Positions 9,040 through 17,728 of a stretch of DNA of 64,000 nt are shown here, in pieces (position 1 is the stretch's first letter; the number at the start of each line of letters is the position of its first letter). The stretch covers positions 7,175,001 through 7,239,000 of the forward strand of contig NZ_CP023865.1 in assembly GCF_003711105.1 (NCBI RefSeq). The letters run 5' to 3'. The notes beneath the pieces were generated by a model that was given only the letters and a program-made list of their open reading frames with translations, searched no databases and was not told where the DNA came from. The DNA comes from Actinoplanes teichomyceticus ATCC 31121 (GTDB lineage: Bacteria > Actinomycetota > Actinomycetes > Mycobacteriales > Micromonosporaceae). The translations under genes were made by a program, and so were the position numbers.

Positions 9040-11225
9040 CCCTTCTCCAGGTACTCGGCGCGGTCCTCGTCGACCAGTGCGGCCACCGAGGCGGCCAGCG
9101 CGGGGTGCCGGGACAGGTCGGGATCGTCGCCGACCAGCTCGGCCGCCTCCGCGCGGGCCTCCTTGATCAGTTTCTCGTCACGCAGCAGCGAGAGCAGCCG
9201 CAGGTGCGAGTGCTTGCCGGACTGCGAAGCGCCCAGCACGTCACCCTCGCGCCGCTGCTCCAGGTCGATCTCGGAGAGCTTGAAACCGTCGGTCGTGGAG
9301 GCCACCGCGTCGAGGCGCTCACGCGCCGCCGAGCCCTCCACCGCCTCGGTGTGCAGCAGGCAGACACCGGGCGCGGAGCCCCGGCCCACCCGGCCACGCA
9401 ACTGGTGCAACTGGGACACACCGAACCGGTCGGCGTCCATGATGATCATGACGGTGGAGTTCGGCACGTCCACCCCGACCTCGATCACCGTGGTCGCCAC
9501 CAGCACGTCCAGCTCACCGGCGGCGAACCGGCGCATCACCGCGTCCTTCTCCTCGGGCGGCATCCGGCCGTGCAGCATGTCGATCCGCAGGCCCTTGAGG
9601 TGGTGGTCGCGCAGCGCCGGCAGCACCTCGGTCACGGCCAGCGGCGGGCGCCGGGCCGACTCGGTCTCCGGCGGGGGCGCGTCGCCGTCGTCGGCCTCCG
9701 GACCGTCACCGATCCGCGGACACACCACGTACGCCTGGTGGCCGGCCTGCACCTCCTCGCGCACCCGTTTCCAGGCCCGGTCCAGATAGGCCGGCTTCTC
9801 CAGCGCCGGGACCACGTGCGAGGCGATCGGCGAACGGCCGCGCGGCAGCTGGGAGAGCACGGAGGTCTCCAGGTCGCCGTAGACGGTCATGGCGACCGTG
9901 CGCGGGATCGGGGTCGCGGTCATCACCAGCACGTGCGGCGGGCGGGCCGCCTTGGCGCGCAGCGCGTCGCGCTGTTCCACGCCGAACCGGTGCTGCTCGT
10001 CCACCACCACCAGGCCCAGATCGGCGAACTCGACCCCCTCGTACAGCAGGGCATGGGTGCCCACCACGATGCCGGCGCTGCCGTCGGCGACCTTGGCCAG
10101 CGCGGCGCGCCGGGCCGCCGCCCCGAGCGAGCCGGTGACCAGGGTCAGCTGCGTGCCCAGCGGGTCGCCGTCCAGCTCACCGGCCCGGCCCAGGGCGCCC
10201 AGCTGGGCGCTGATCCCGCGGAAGTGCTGGGTGGCCAGCACCTCGGTGGGCGCCAGCAGCGCGGCCTGGCCACCGGCGTCCACCACCTGCAGCATCGCGC
10301 GCACCGAGACCAGCGTCTTGCCGGAACCCACCTCGCCCTGCAGCAGCCGGTGCATCGGGTGTGCCCGGGCCAGATCGGCGGCGATCTCCTCACCCACCTG
10401 GCGCTGTCCCTCGGTCAGCTCGTAGGGCAGACCGGCGTCGAACCTCGCCAGCAGGCCGTCGTCGCGGCGGGGGCGGGCGGTGCCCGGCGCGGCCGCCGCC
10501 CGGGCCCGGCGCTGCGCCAGGGTGAGCTGCACCGCGAACGCCTCGTCCCACTTCAGCCGGTGCTTCGCGGAATACAGCGCGGCGTCCGAACTCGGCCGGT
10601 GGATCTCCCGCAGCGCGGTGCCGATGCCGACCAGGTTCCGTTTCGCCCGCACCGGCGCGGGCATCGGGTCCGGGGGCGGCTCGAAGGTGTCCAGCAGGGT
10701 CCGCACGCACTTGGCGATCACCCAGGTCGGCACCGCCTGGGCCGCCGGGTAGACCGGGATCAGCGCGCCGGCGAACTCCTCGATCTCCTCGGCCGCCTCG
10801 TCCTGCGTCGCGTCCGCCTTGAGCAGCTGGTAGGCCGGGCCGTTGAGCTGCCGTTTGCCGCGGAACTCGGTCACCTTGCCGGCGAACAGCCCCCACCGGC
10901 CGCGGGTCAGCTCCCGCTCCCGCCACGCCTGGTTGAAGAACGTGCAGGTCAGCGTGGCGCCGGAGCCGTCCCCGATGGTCACCTCCAGCATGTTGCCCTT
11001 GCGCGCCCGCATCGGTTTCACACCGATCCCCTGGACCTGGGCCAGCACGGTGACCTGCTCACCCACCTGCAGCTGCCGCAGGTCGGTGTGCTCGCCACGC
11101 TCGTCGTACCGCCGGGGGAAGTGGTAGATCAGGTCGCCGGCGGTGTGCAGATCGAGGTGTTGCGCCAGGGCCTTCGCGGTCTTGGCGCCGAGCACCTTGG
11201 TCAGCGGGGTGTCGGTGGTGGTCAT
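9036..11225 (-). CDS. recG: ATP-dependent DNA helicase RecG
   Basis: Branched-DNA translocase that reverses stalled forks. The 729 residues show an N-terminal wedge/OB region (LIYHFPRRYDERG, then TVLAQVQGIG), a Walker A GEVGSGKT near residue 307, the VVDEQHRFGVEQR helicase motif, TATPIPRT, and a C-terminal helicase half with QLRGRVGRG. The start MTTTDTPLTKVLG at 11225 is preferred because the ATG overlaps the upstream DAK-gene stop as ATGA; an in-frame extension to 11273 exists but reads back into that gene. Confidence 0.96.
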   Translation of the reverse strand: MTTTDTPLTKVLGAKTAKALAQHLDLHTAGDLIYHFPRRYDERGEHTDLRQLQVGEQVTVLAQVQGIGVKPMRARKGNMLEVTIGDGSGATLTCTFFNQAWRERELTRGRWGLFAGKVTEFRGKRQLNGPAYQLLKADATQDEAAEEIEEFAGALIPVYPAAQAVPTWVIAKCVRTLLDTFEPPPDPMPAPVRAKRNLVGIGTALREIHRPSSDAALYSAKHRLKWDEAFAVQLTLAQRRARAAAAPGTARPRRDDGLLARFDAGLPYELTEGQRQVGEEIAADLARAHPMHRLLQGEVGSGKTLVSVRAMLQVVDAGGQAALLAPTEVLATQHFRGISAQLGALGRAGELDGDPLGTQLTLVTGSLGAAARRAALAKVADGSAGIVVGTHALLYEGVEFADLGLVVVDEQHRFGVEQRDALRAKAARPPHVLVMTATPIPRTVAMTVYGDLETSVLSQLPRGRSPIASHVVPALEKPAYLDRAWKRVREEVQAGHQAYVVCPRIGDGPEADDGDAPPPETESARRPPLAVTEVLPALRDHHLKGLRIDMLHGRMPPEEKDAVMRRFAAGELDVLVATTVIEVGVDVPNSTVMIIMDADRFGVSQLHQLRGRVGRGSAPGVCLLHTEAVEGSAARERLDAVASTTDGFKLSEIDLEQRREGDVLGASQSGKHSHLRLLSLLRDEKLIKEARAEAAELVGDDPDLSRHPALAASVAALVDEDRAEYLEKG

Positions 11226-12799
11226 TCCACTCCTGCCAGCAGGTGGTAACGGGGCTGGCCGCCGGCGTAGCACTGCAACTCGATGAACGGCCAGGTGCGG
11301 TGCACGTGACCGCGCAGGTCGTCCGCCAGATCGGGCGGGGCGTCCGCGCCGAGGACCAGGGTGACCAGCTCGCCGCCACCGCCGAGCATCCGGTCGAGCA
11401 GGCGGTGGCTCACCTCGGTCAGGTCGGCGCCGATCACGTGCACCTCGCCGTCGACCAGGCCGAGCAGGTCACCGGCCCGGCACGGGCCGGCGACGGTGAG
11501 GGCGTCGCGCTGGGCGGTGCAGACCTCGCCGTACCGGCAGGCGCCGGCGGCCTCGGCCATGGCGATCACGTCGTCGGCGAACGGGCGGCCGTGGTCGCGC
11601 ACCGCGAGGGCGGCCAGCGCCTGCACCGGGGAACGGGTGGGCACCACGCTGACGTGCAGCCCGGCCGCCTCCGCCTCGCGGGCCGCGGAGACCGCCACGG
11701 CGTGCGTGTTCGCGTCGTTGGGCAGCAGCACCACCGCCTCGGCCCCGCAGGCGTGCACCGCGGCCAGCATCTCGGCGGTGGACGGGTTGCGGCCCACCAC
11801 CACCGCGCCCTCCGCCTCGAACAGCGCGGTGAGCCCGTCACCGGCGGCGACCACCACCGCGCCCCGCGCGCCGGCGCCGGACCGTTTCCCGGTCAGCGGG
11901 GTGACCCGGATCCGGTGCGGCCGACCGGCCTCGACACCCGCCTCGACCGCCGGGCCGATCGCCGTGGCGGTGACGTGGACGTGCACGTTCCACGTGGGCG
12001 GGTCGCCGACCACGACCAGGGAGTCGCCCAGGCCGGCCAGCACGGCGCGCAGCCGCTCCACCGCCTCCGGCTCGGCCTCCAGCAGATACTGCACCTCGTA
12101 GCCCTGGCCGGAGCAGTCGCCGGGCTCGTGCGCCGCGACCGGGGACACCGCCGGCCGCGGGACCGGCGGCCCGGAGGCGGTCTCCTCCACGGCATCGACC
12201 AGCGCGTCCAGCAGCAGGCACAGGCCCCGGCCGCCGGCATCGACCACGCCGGCCTGGGCCAGCACCGGCAGCTGCTGCGGCGTCCGGTCGAGCGCCTCGG
12301 CCGCGGCCCGCGCCGCGGCCCGGGCGACGGCGACCAGGTTGTCGGACCTGATCCGGCCGGCGCCCTCGGCGGCGGCGGCCACCACGGACAGCACGGTGCC
12401 CTCCACCGGGCGGGCGACCGCGGCGTACGCCGCGTCGGTGGCCTCCCGCAGGGCCCGGGCCAGCTCGGCGCCGCGGACCGCGACCGCGCTGGCGAACGAG
12501 TCGGCCATGCCGCGCAGGATCTGCGAGACGATCACGCCGGAGTTGCCCCGGGCGCCGAGCAGGGCGCCGCGCGCCATCCGGGCCATCAGCCGGCCGAGCG
12601 GGGTGCGTGGCTCCTCGTGCAACGCCGACTCCAGCGCCTCCCGGGCGGCGGAGAGGGTGAGCACCAGGTTGGTGCCGGTGTCGCCGTCCGGGACCGGGTA
12701 GACGTTCAGGTCGTCGATCTCGCGCTGGTGGGCCCGGAGCGCCTCCAGCCCGCCGTCGCACCAGCGGTGCACAGCAGCGGCATCGAGGGTCTCCAGCAC
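11222..12799 (-). CDS. DAK2-domain protein, FakA/YloV-like
   Basis: A 525-residue protein. The first about 200 residues are a DAK2 (dihydroxyacetone-kinase phosphatase-fold) nucleotide-binding domain with LNVYPVPDGDTGTN, GARGNSGVI, VEGTVLSV and VVDAGGRGL. The remainder matches the C-terminal region of FakA, the ATP-binding subunit of fatty-acid kinase. It is probably an acyl kinase subunit that works with a FakB partner not present here. The position between rpmB and recG is widely conserved in Gram-positive bacteria. It is divergent from rpmB, with 157 bases between them. Confidence 0.85.
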   Translation of the reverse strand: MLETLDAAAVHRWCDGGLEALRAHQREIDDLNVYPVPDGDTGTNLVLTLSAAREALESALHEEPRTPLGRLMARMARGALLGARGNSGVIVSQILRGMADSFASAVAVRGAELARALREATDAAYAAVARPVEGTVLSVVAAAAEGAGRIRSDNLVAVARAAARAAAEALDRTPQQLPVLAQAGVVDAGGRGLCLLLDALVDAVEETASGPPVPRPAVSPVAAHEPGDCSGQGYEVQYLLEAEPEAVERLRAVLAGLGDSLVVVGDPPTWNVHVHVTATAIGPAVEAGVEAGRPHRIRVTPLTGKRSGAGARGAVVVAAGDGLTALFEAEGAVVVGRNPSTAEMLAAVHACGAEAVVLLPNDANTHAVAVSAAREAEAAGLHVSVVPTRSPVQALAALAVRDHGRPFADDVIAMAEAAGACRYGEVCTAQRDALTVAGPCRAGDLLGLVDGEVHVIGADLTEVSHRLLDRMLGGGGELVTLVLGADAPPDLADDLRGHVHRTWPFIELQCYAGGQPRYHLLAGVE

Positions 12800-12858
12800 G
12801 CGAAAATCGTACTAACCACCCCCGACAATCGCTGGGTACGCACCGTGACCGGGGGCGA

Positions 12859-12889
12859 TTGGCTGTCCGGCCCGCCGATCGGGTAAGCT
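12859..12889 (+). promoter_or_regulatory. Likely rpmB promoter
   Basis: TTGGCT (12859-12864) and TAAGCT (12884-12889) separated by 19 bases resemble a housekeeping-sigma promoter. The spacing is long by one or two bases. The predicted start of transcription is about 60 bases before the rpmB GTG. Confidence 0.45.
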
Positions 12890-12910
12890 CGCCGGGTTGC
12901 CTGGGCGAGT

Positions 12911-12950
12911 CTCCCTGGGCGCCTTCAAGTTCTCGCTTCAAACCCAGGAG
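12911..12950 (+). promoter_or_regulatory. Possible hairpin sequestering the rpmB ribosome site
   Basis: CTCCCTGGG at 12911-12919 is complementary to CCCAGGAG at 12943-12950, which contains the rpmB Shine-Dalgarno sequence: eight pairs with one bulged C and a 23-base loop. If formed, it would hide the ribosome site, as in autoregulated ribosomal-protein leaders. This is a pairing by eye only. Confidence 0.35.
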
Positions 12951-12956
12951 TATCCC

Positions 12957-13148
12957 GTGGCTAGCGTGTGTGACGTCTGTGGCAAGGGACCGGGCTTCGG
13001 CCACAACGTGTCCTTCTCGCACCGGCGGACCAACCGCCGCTGGAACCCGAACATCCAGTCGGTGCGGACCCCGGCCGGTGGCGGGACCACCAAGAAGCTG
13101 AAGGTCTGCACCTCCTGCATCAAGGCGGGCAAGGTCACGCGCGCCTGA
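12957..13148 (+). CDS. rpmB: 50S ribosomal protein L28
   Basis: Large-subunit protein of 63 residues: [19 protein letters not shown] followed by [14 protein letters not shown]. The CDVC and CTSC pairs make it the zinc-binding form. The GTG at 12957 has AGGAG 6 bases upstream; an in-frame start at 12897 would add 20 unrelated residues and is rejected. It is a monocistronic gene ending in a clear terminator. Confidence 0.96.
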   Translation: MASVCDVCGKGPGFGHNVSFSHRRTNRRWNPNIQSVRTPAGGGTTKKLKVCTSCIKAGKVTRA

Positions 13149-13169
13149 GCTGATCCGGCTTTCCGGGGA

Positions 13170-13198
13170 GCCGCCGAGTCGTCGACTCGGCGGCTTTT
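13170..13198 (+). terminator. Intrinsic terminator of rpmB
   Basis: GCCGCCGAGTC and GACTCGGCGGC form a perfect 11-bp stem with a GTC loop, followed directly by TTTTC. It lies between rpmB and the converging GNAT gene. Confidence 0.9.
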
Positions 13199-13206
13199 CG
13201 CGTCGG

Positions 13207-13671
13207 TCAGAGCTTCTTGGCGTACGACAGCACGCCGGCATGGCCCCGGTAGTACCCGAAGTCCTCGATCCGCTCGTACCCCGCGGACTCGTAGAGGGCG
13301 ATCGCCTCGGGCTGCCGGTCGCCGGTCTCCAGGATGACCCGCTCGCACCCGGCCGCCCGGGCCGACTCCTCGATCGCGGCCAGCAGCCGCCGGGCCACCC
13401 CCCGCCCGCGCGCCGCGGGCCGGGTGAACATCCGTTTCAGCTCGGCGTCGCCGCCGTGCCGGCGCCACCCGGCGCTGCCCACCGGACGGTCGTCGCCGAC
13501 CCGTACGGCCACGAAGAACGCGCCGTCCGGCGGGAGGAAGTCGGCCGCGGCGATCGGGGTGTCGTCGCCACTGCCGCCGTACCGCTCGGAGAGGTCGCGC
13601 ATGTTCTCCGCGACCAGCTCCGCCACCACCGGCTCGTCGAAGCGGGCCGACCTGATCTTGATCTCAACCAC
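13207..13671 (-). CDS. GNAT-family N-acetyltransferase
   Basis: A 154-residue acetyltransferase with the motif A region LKRMFTRPAARGRGVARRLL (acetyl-CoA pyrophosphate loop RGRGVA) and motif B ILETGDRQPEAIALYESAGY. The substrate is unknown. The start is GTG at 13671, 14 bases after the thiL stop; the ribosome site is weak. The same frame stays open far upstream, antisense to nothing useful and overlapping thiL, so the short start is used. Confidence 0.85.
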   Translation of the reverse strand: MVEIKIRSARFDEPVVAELVAENMRDLSERYGGSGDDTPIAAADFLPPDGAFFVAVRVGDDRPVGSAGWRRHGGDAELKRMFTRPAARGRGVARRLLAAIEESARAAGCERVILETGDRQPEAIALYESAGYERIEDFGYYRGHAGVLSYAKKL

Positions 13672-13685
13672 GCGCCCAGCGTAGG

Positions 13686-14630
13686 TCAGCGGAAGTGGTC
13701 CCAGCCCAACGGACCGCTCCAGGGCTTGCGGTCGACGGTGACGCCGGAGCCGTCGTGCACCGTCCCGATCTCCCGCCAGCCGTCCGGCAGCCGGGTCCCG
13801 GGCGGGAACGTCGCCGCCAGCGGGTGGTCGTCGCCGCCGGCCAGCACCCACTGGTACGGGTCCACCCCGAGCGCCTTGGCCGCGTCCCGCATCTGATCGG
13901 GCACCTCGAAGGCGTCCGACCGGACGTCGATCCCGACCAGGCTGGCCGTGGCCAGGTGCCCGACGTCCTGCAGCAGCCCGTCCGAGACGTCGATCATCGA
14001 GGTGGCGCCGAGCCGGGCCGCCTCGGGTCCGGCCGCGTACCGCACCTGGGGCCGCCGGTACGCCTCGACCAGCATCTTCGGCGTCCGGAAGCCCCGCGAC
14101 AGCACGGTGTAGCCGGCCGCGGCGTACCCGATCCGGCCGGCCAGGGCGAGGATGTCGCCCGGATGGGCGCCGTTGCGGCGTACCGGGTCGCGCCCGCCCA
14201 GGTCGCCCAGCGCGGTGACCGCGACGGTGAGCGTCGGGCCGCCCGACGTGTCCCCGCCGACCACGCCGGCCCCGCACAGCGCGGCCTCGGCGGTCAGCCC
14301 GTCGGCCAGGCCCTCGGCCCAGTCCGCCTCCAGGCCGGCGGGCACGCAGAGCGCGACCAGCAGCGCGGTGGGGGTGGCCCCCATGGCGGCGATGTCGGCC
14401 AGGTTGGCGGCGGCGGCGCGGTGCCCGACATCGGCCGGGCCGCACCAGTCCCGCCGGAAGTGCCGGCCCTCGACCAGCACGTCGGTGGAGGCGACCACCC
14501 GGCCGTCGGCCGCGCGCACCACGGCGGCGTCGTCGCCCGGCCCCAGCAGGGTGGCCGAACCGGTGTCGAGTCGAGATACGATTCGACCTATCAATCCGAA
14601 TTCACCGGACTCTGCGATGCTCACGTCCAA
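13686..14630 (-). CDS. thiL: Thiamine-monophosphate kinase
   Basis: Phosphorylates thiamine phosphate to the active diphosphate. The 314 residues include GPGDDAAVV at about residue 30 and STDVLVEGRHF, then NLADIAAMGATP, the Mg-ATP binding blocks of the ThiL/PurM fold, and DVSDGLLQDVGH later. The length is typical. It is divergent from the AsnC-type gene, with about 93 bases between. Confidence 0.95.
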   Translation of the reverse strand: MDVSIAESGEFGLIGRIVSRLDTGSATLLGPGDDAAVVRAADGRVVASTDVLVEGRHFRRDWCGPADVGHRAAAANLADIAAMGATPTALLVALCVPAGLEADWAEGLADGLTAEAALCGAGVVGGDTSGGPTLTVAVTALGDLGGRDPVRRNGAHPGDILALAGRIGYAAAGYTVLSRGFRTPKMLVEAYRRPQVRYAAGPEAARLGATSMIDVSDGLLQDVGHLATASLVGIDVRSDAFEVPDQMRDAAKALGVDPYQWVLAGGDDHPLAATFPPGTRLPDGWREIGTVHDGSGVTVDRKPWSGPLGWDHFR

Positions 14631-14723
14631 GTCCTTCGATGGTGGCGTCCCGCTGCCGGGCCGCTTCGTACGGTAGTTTCACGACCGGGGATCACCGACG
14701 CGGTGGCGGATAGGAGTCGGATC

Positions 14724-14957
14724 GTGGTCCAGGCATACATCCTCATTCAAACGGAGGTCGGGAAGGCCCGTGACGTGGCCGCAGCGATCCAGAAAATACC
14801 GGGAGTGGTGCGCGTCGACGCGGTGACCGGGCCGTACGACGTCGTGGTGCTGACCGAGGCACACACCGTGGACGAGCTCGGCAGCCTGATTGTGAGCAAG
14901 GTCCAGTACGTGCCGGGCATCACCCGGACGCTCACCTGCTCCGTGGTAAACCTCTGA
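14724..14957 (+). CDS. Stand-alone Lrp/AsnC ligand-binding (RAM) domain protein
   Basis: A 77-residue protein consisting only of the effector-binding half of Lrp/AsnC regulators: VVQAYILIQTEVGKA, then IPGVVRVDAVTGPYDVVVL. There is no helix-turn-helix. The GTG at 14724 has AGGAG upstream. It probably senses an amino acid as an oligomer, but its partner is not evident. Only 2 bases separate its stop from the DUF3515 ATG, so the two are one operon. Confidence 0.85.
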   Translation: MVQAYILIQTEVGKARDVAAAIQKIPGVVRVDAVTGPYDVVVLTEAHTVDELGSLIVSKVQYVPGITRTLTCSVVNL

Positions 14958-14959
14958 GC

Positions 14960-15613
14960 ATGGTCGACGTCGACACCCCGAAGAACGCCCCGGAAGAAGG
15001 GGACGTCAAGCCGGACGACACCACGCGGATCGCCGCCATCTGGGCTACCGCGGTGGCCGTCCCGGTGGTGATCATCGTGGGTCTCGTCGCGTTCCTGCAG
15101 ATCGACAAGGTGACGCCGGAGGCCGACCCGGCGCCCACCGCTACCGGCCCGGTCGCCGTGCCCAGCACGGCGGTCGAGGTCGCCGCGCCGAGGCTCACCG
15201 AGCGGGCGGCCCAGGTCTGCCTCGCGGTGACCTCGCAGCTGCCCAACCAGATCCGCAATCTGCCGGCCCGCAAGGTCAGCGCCGGCCCGGAGCAGAACGC
15301 GGCGTACGGCGAGCCGCCGATCACCGTGTCCTGCGGCGTGCCGCAGCCGCGGATGTGCACGAGCGTGGACGACACGTCCGCCGGCTGCGTGCCGCTGGCC
15401 GCCGACCTGCTGCTGATGAACCGGGTCTGCTGGCACTACGCGGACGGCGCCGACCGCACCGTCTTCACCACGATGGATCGCGAGGTCCCGGTGCAGGTGG
15501 TGGTGCCGGCGGCGTACGACAAGCGGGCACAGTGGGCCAACGAGTTCTCCGACGTGGTCGTCGAGACCGACAAGTCGATCACCGAGGGCGTGCCCAGCGG
15601 CTGCTTCCCCTGA
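14960..15613 (+). CDS. DUF3515 membrane-anchored protein
   Basis: A 217-residue actinobacterial protein with one N-terminal transmembrane helix (about residues 25-45) and an extracytoplasmic domain with six Cys, including a conserved C-W pair (NRVCWHY) and SGCFP at the end. DUF3515 genes are characteristically found between ddl and thiL, as here. Function unknown; a cell-envelope role is inferred from location and neighbours. Confidence 0.85.
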   Translation: MVDVDTPKNAPEEGDVKPDDTTRIAAIWATAVAVPVVIIVGLVAFLQIDKVTPEADPAPTATGPVAVPSTAVEVAAPRLTERAAQVCLAVTSQLPNQIRNLPARKVSAGPEQNAAYGEPPITVSCGVPQPRMCTSVDDTSAGCVPLAADLLLMNRVCWHYADGADRTVFTTMDREVPVQVVVPAAYDKRAQWANEFSDVVVETDKSITEGVPSGCFP

Positions 15614-15618
15614 CCGCC

Positions 15619-16713
15619 CTAGTGCAGACCGGTGCCGCGGCGCAGCGCGGTGCGGATCAGCCGGTCCAGCACCTTCGGGTACGCCAGCCCGGTGACCGCC
15701 CACATCTGCGGGAACATCGAGGTCGGCGTCATGCCGGGCATGGTGTTGATCTCGTTCAGGTACACCCGGCCGTCCGCGGTGACGAAGAAGTCGACGCGGG
15801 CCAGCCCGGCGCAGTCGAGCGTGGTGAAGGTCCGCCGGGCGTACTCCTGGATCCGCCCGGTCAGCTCGGGCGACAGCTCGGCCGGGATGGTGTACCGGGT
15901 GCCGATCAGGTATTTCGTCTCGAAGTCGTACCAGTCGGCGTCGTCCATGTGGATCTCGGCGAGCAGCGACGCCTCCGGCGGGCCACCGGCCTCCGACTCC
16001 AGCACCCCGCACTCGATCTCCCGCCCCACGATCGCCGTCTCGACCAGCACCTTCGGGTCGATCTGCCGGGCCGTGGCCACCGCCGCCTCCAGGTCGGCCC
16101 AGTCGGTGACCTTGGTGATGCCGCTGGACGAGCCGGCCCGCGACGGCTTGACGAAGACCGGCAGCCCGAGCCGCTCCCGGTCCGCCCCGGAGAGCGGGAC
16201 ACCGGCCCGCAGCACCGCGTAGGGCCCGACCGGGATGCCCTCGGCCGTCGCCAGCTTCTTGGTGAACTCCTTGTCCATGGCGGCCGCCGAGGCGAAGACG
16301 TTGGCGCCCACGTACGGGATCCCGGCCATCTCCAGCATCCCCTGGATGGTGCCGTCCTCGCCGTAGGCCCCGTGCAGCACCGGGAAGACCACGTCCACCC
16401 CGGCGAGCCCGGACACGCCGGCGGCGGCGTCACGCACGGTCAGCTCGGTCGCGGTCGGGTCAGCCGCCAGCACCACCGCGGCGCCCGAGCCGCTGGTGAT
16501 CTCCGGCAGCTCACGGCCGTTGATGGCGAACCGGGACGGATCACCCGCGGCGAGAACCCAGCGACCCTCCCGGGTGATGCCGACCGGGACCGCTTCGTAC
16601 CGCTCCGGGTCGAGCGCGGCCAGGATGGACCCCGCGCTCACACAGGAGATGGCATGCTCGGTGCTGCGCCCGCCGAACACGACCGCGACACGGATCCTCC
16701 GCAGGGTCGTCAC
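15619..16713 (-). CDS. ddl: D-alanine--D-alanine ligase
   Basis: Makes D-Ala-D-Ala for peptidoglycan. The 364-residue ATP-grasp enzyme shows VVFGGRSTEHAIS at the N-terminus, HGAYGEDGTIQG, the ATP-binding KPSRAGSSSGI and C-terminal LNEINTMPGMTPTSMFP. It converges on DUF3515 with five bases between stops. Nothing in the sequence suggests a D-Ala-D-Lac variant, but I did not model the specificity residues. Confidence 0.95.
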   Translation of the reverse strand: MTTLRRIRVAVVFGGRSTEHAISCVSAGSILAALDPERYEAVPVGITREGRWVLAAGDPSRFAINGRELPEITSGSGAAVVLAADPTATELTVRDAAAGVSGLAGVDVVFPVLHGAYGEDGTIQGMLEMAGIPYVGANVFASAAAMDKEFTKKLATAEGIPVGPYAVLRAGVPLSGADRERLGLPVFVKPSRAGSSSGITKVTDWADLEAAVATARQIDPKVLVETAIVGREIECGVLESEAGGPPEASLLAEIHMDDADWYDFETKYLIGTRYTIPAELSPELTGRIQEYARRTFTTLDCAGLARVDFFVTADGRVYLNEINTMPGMTPTSMFPQMWAVTGLAYPKVLDRLIRTALRRGTGLH

Positions 16714-16823
16714 TCTTCTCCGGACCTCTCGCTAGCGGTCATGCCGGCGGTGACCCTACTCTGCGTAAGCCGACTAGGTCATTGTCGCAACCACTACCAG
16801 GCCCGGAGGGGGACGAACAGTTC

Positions 16824-17270
16824 ATGGGACCAGCACTCCACGTGATCGCGGGTCCGGGCCCGGGGCAGTTGGCGACCATCGCCCACCCGGGTGACCAGCC
16901 GTGGACGCCGCCGGAGATGGCCGCGCTGGCCCGCGCCGGCGTCCAGATCCTGGTCTGCGGCGCGCGGCACCGGCCCAGCACGCCGGAGAGCTCCGGAATC
17001 GAGCTGATCACCTACCCGGATCCGGACGACCCGGCGACGAGCCGGGAGGCCACCGAGATGGTCGCCCTGGCCACCCGGCTCGCGCAGGAGGTCCGGTCCG
17101 GCCGTTTCGTGGTCACCCAGTCCGCCGCCGAGCTCGGCCGGACGACCCTGCTCGCCACGATGACGCTGACCCTGCTCGGCATCCGTCCGGGTGAGGCGTT
17201 GCGCCGGACCGGCGTCACCGTCGGCCGACCGGTCCCGCAGGACTGGCTGCACGACTTCGTCGCCCGCTGA
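16824..17270 (+). CDS. Dual-specificity-phosphatase-like protein lacking the catalytic Cys
   Basis: A 148-residue protein with the layout of small actinobacterial tyrosine/dual-specificity phosphatases: an acid-loop-like ITYPDPDDP (about residues 62-70), then a P-loop-like segment FVVTQSAAELGRTTLL, then LLGIRPGEAL and GRPVPQDW. In the HCxxGxxR signature the His is Gln99, the nucleophile Cys is Ser100 and the Gly is Glu103; only Arg106 remains. It is therefore predicted to be catalytically dead, perhaps a phosphate-binding adaptor. The ATG at 16824 follows GGAGGGGGA; a TTG at 16782 is a less likely start. Confidence 0.6.
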   Translation: MGPALHVIAGPGPGQLATIAHPGDQPWTPPEMAALARAGVQILVCGARHRPSTPESSGIELITYPDPDDPATSREATEMVALATRLAQEVRSGRFVVTQSAAELGRTTLLATMTLTLLGIRPGEALRRTGVTVGRPVPQDWLHDFVAR

Positions 17271-17368
17271 AAGACCGGACCCTTCGGCTACGACCTCGCA
17301 GCCCCGTCCGCAGGCCTCCCGGCCCCAGCCCCGTGCCGGCCCCGGCGCGACGCCCCGCCCGATCCGCG

Positions 17369-17728
17369 TCAGGCGGCGAACGTCTGCGGCAGGACGCCGG
17401 CGTCCCAGAGGCCGTCCAGATGGGCCAGGAAGCCGGTCAGGCTGGCCTCCAGCGCCCGGCGCTCGCCGGCACTCAGCGCGGCGAGCGGGTCGGCGAAGAC
17501 CAGCCCCTCGGGCAGCCGGGCCCGGGTGCCGACGAACTTGTCGCAGCCGGAGCACCAGACATAACTGACCAGGGTGGGGCGGCGGGCGTTCGCCGGTGTG
17601 GTGAAGTACGCCCGCAGCCGCCGCGCACCGCACGCCGGGCAGTCCCGCTCCCCGGGCGCGGCGAAGAAGCTCTCACCCTGGGTGAGCGCCGCCACCTCGT
17701 CCCCGCTGAAGCTGCTCCACGAGCTCAC
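17369..17728 (-). CDS. Small zinc-ribbon protein of unknown function
   Basis: A 119-residue protein with two Cys pairs (CPAC near residue 30, CSGC near residue 60) that probably bind one zinc, followed by a helical C-terminal half. The GTG at 17728 overlaps the upstream lyase stop as GTGA, so the two are translationally coupled. I do not recognise a family beyond a conserved actinobacterial hypothetical. Confidence 0.7.
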   Translation of the reverse strand: MSSWSSFSGDEVAALTQGESFFAAPGERDCPACGARRLRAYFTTPANARRPTLVSYVWCSGCDKFVGTRARLPEGLVFADPLAALSAGERRALEASLTGFLAHLDGLWDAGVLPQTFAA

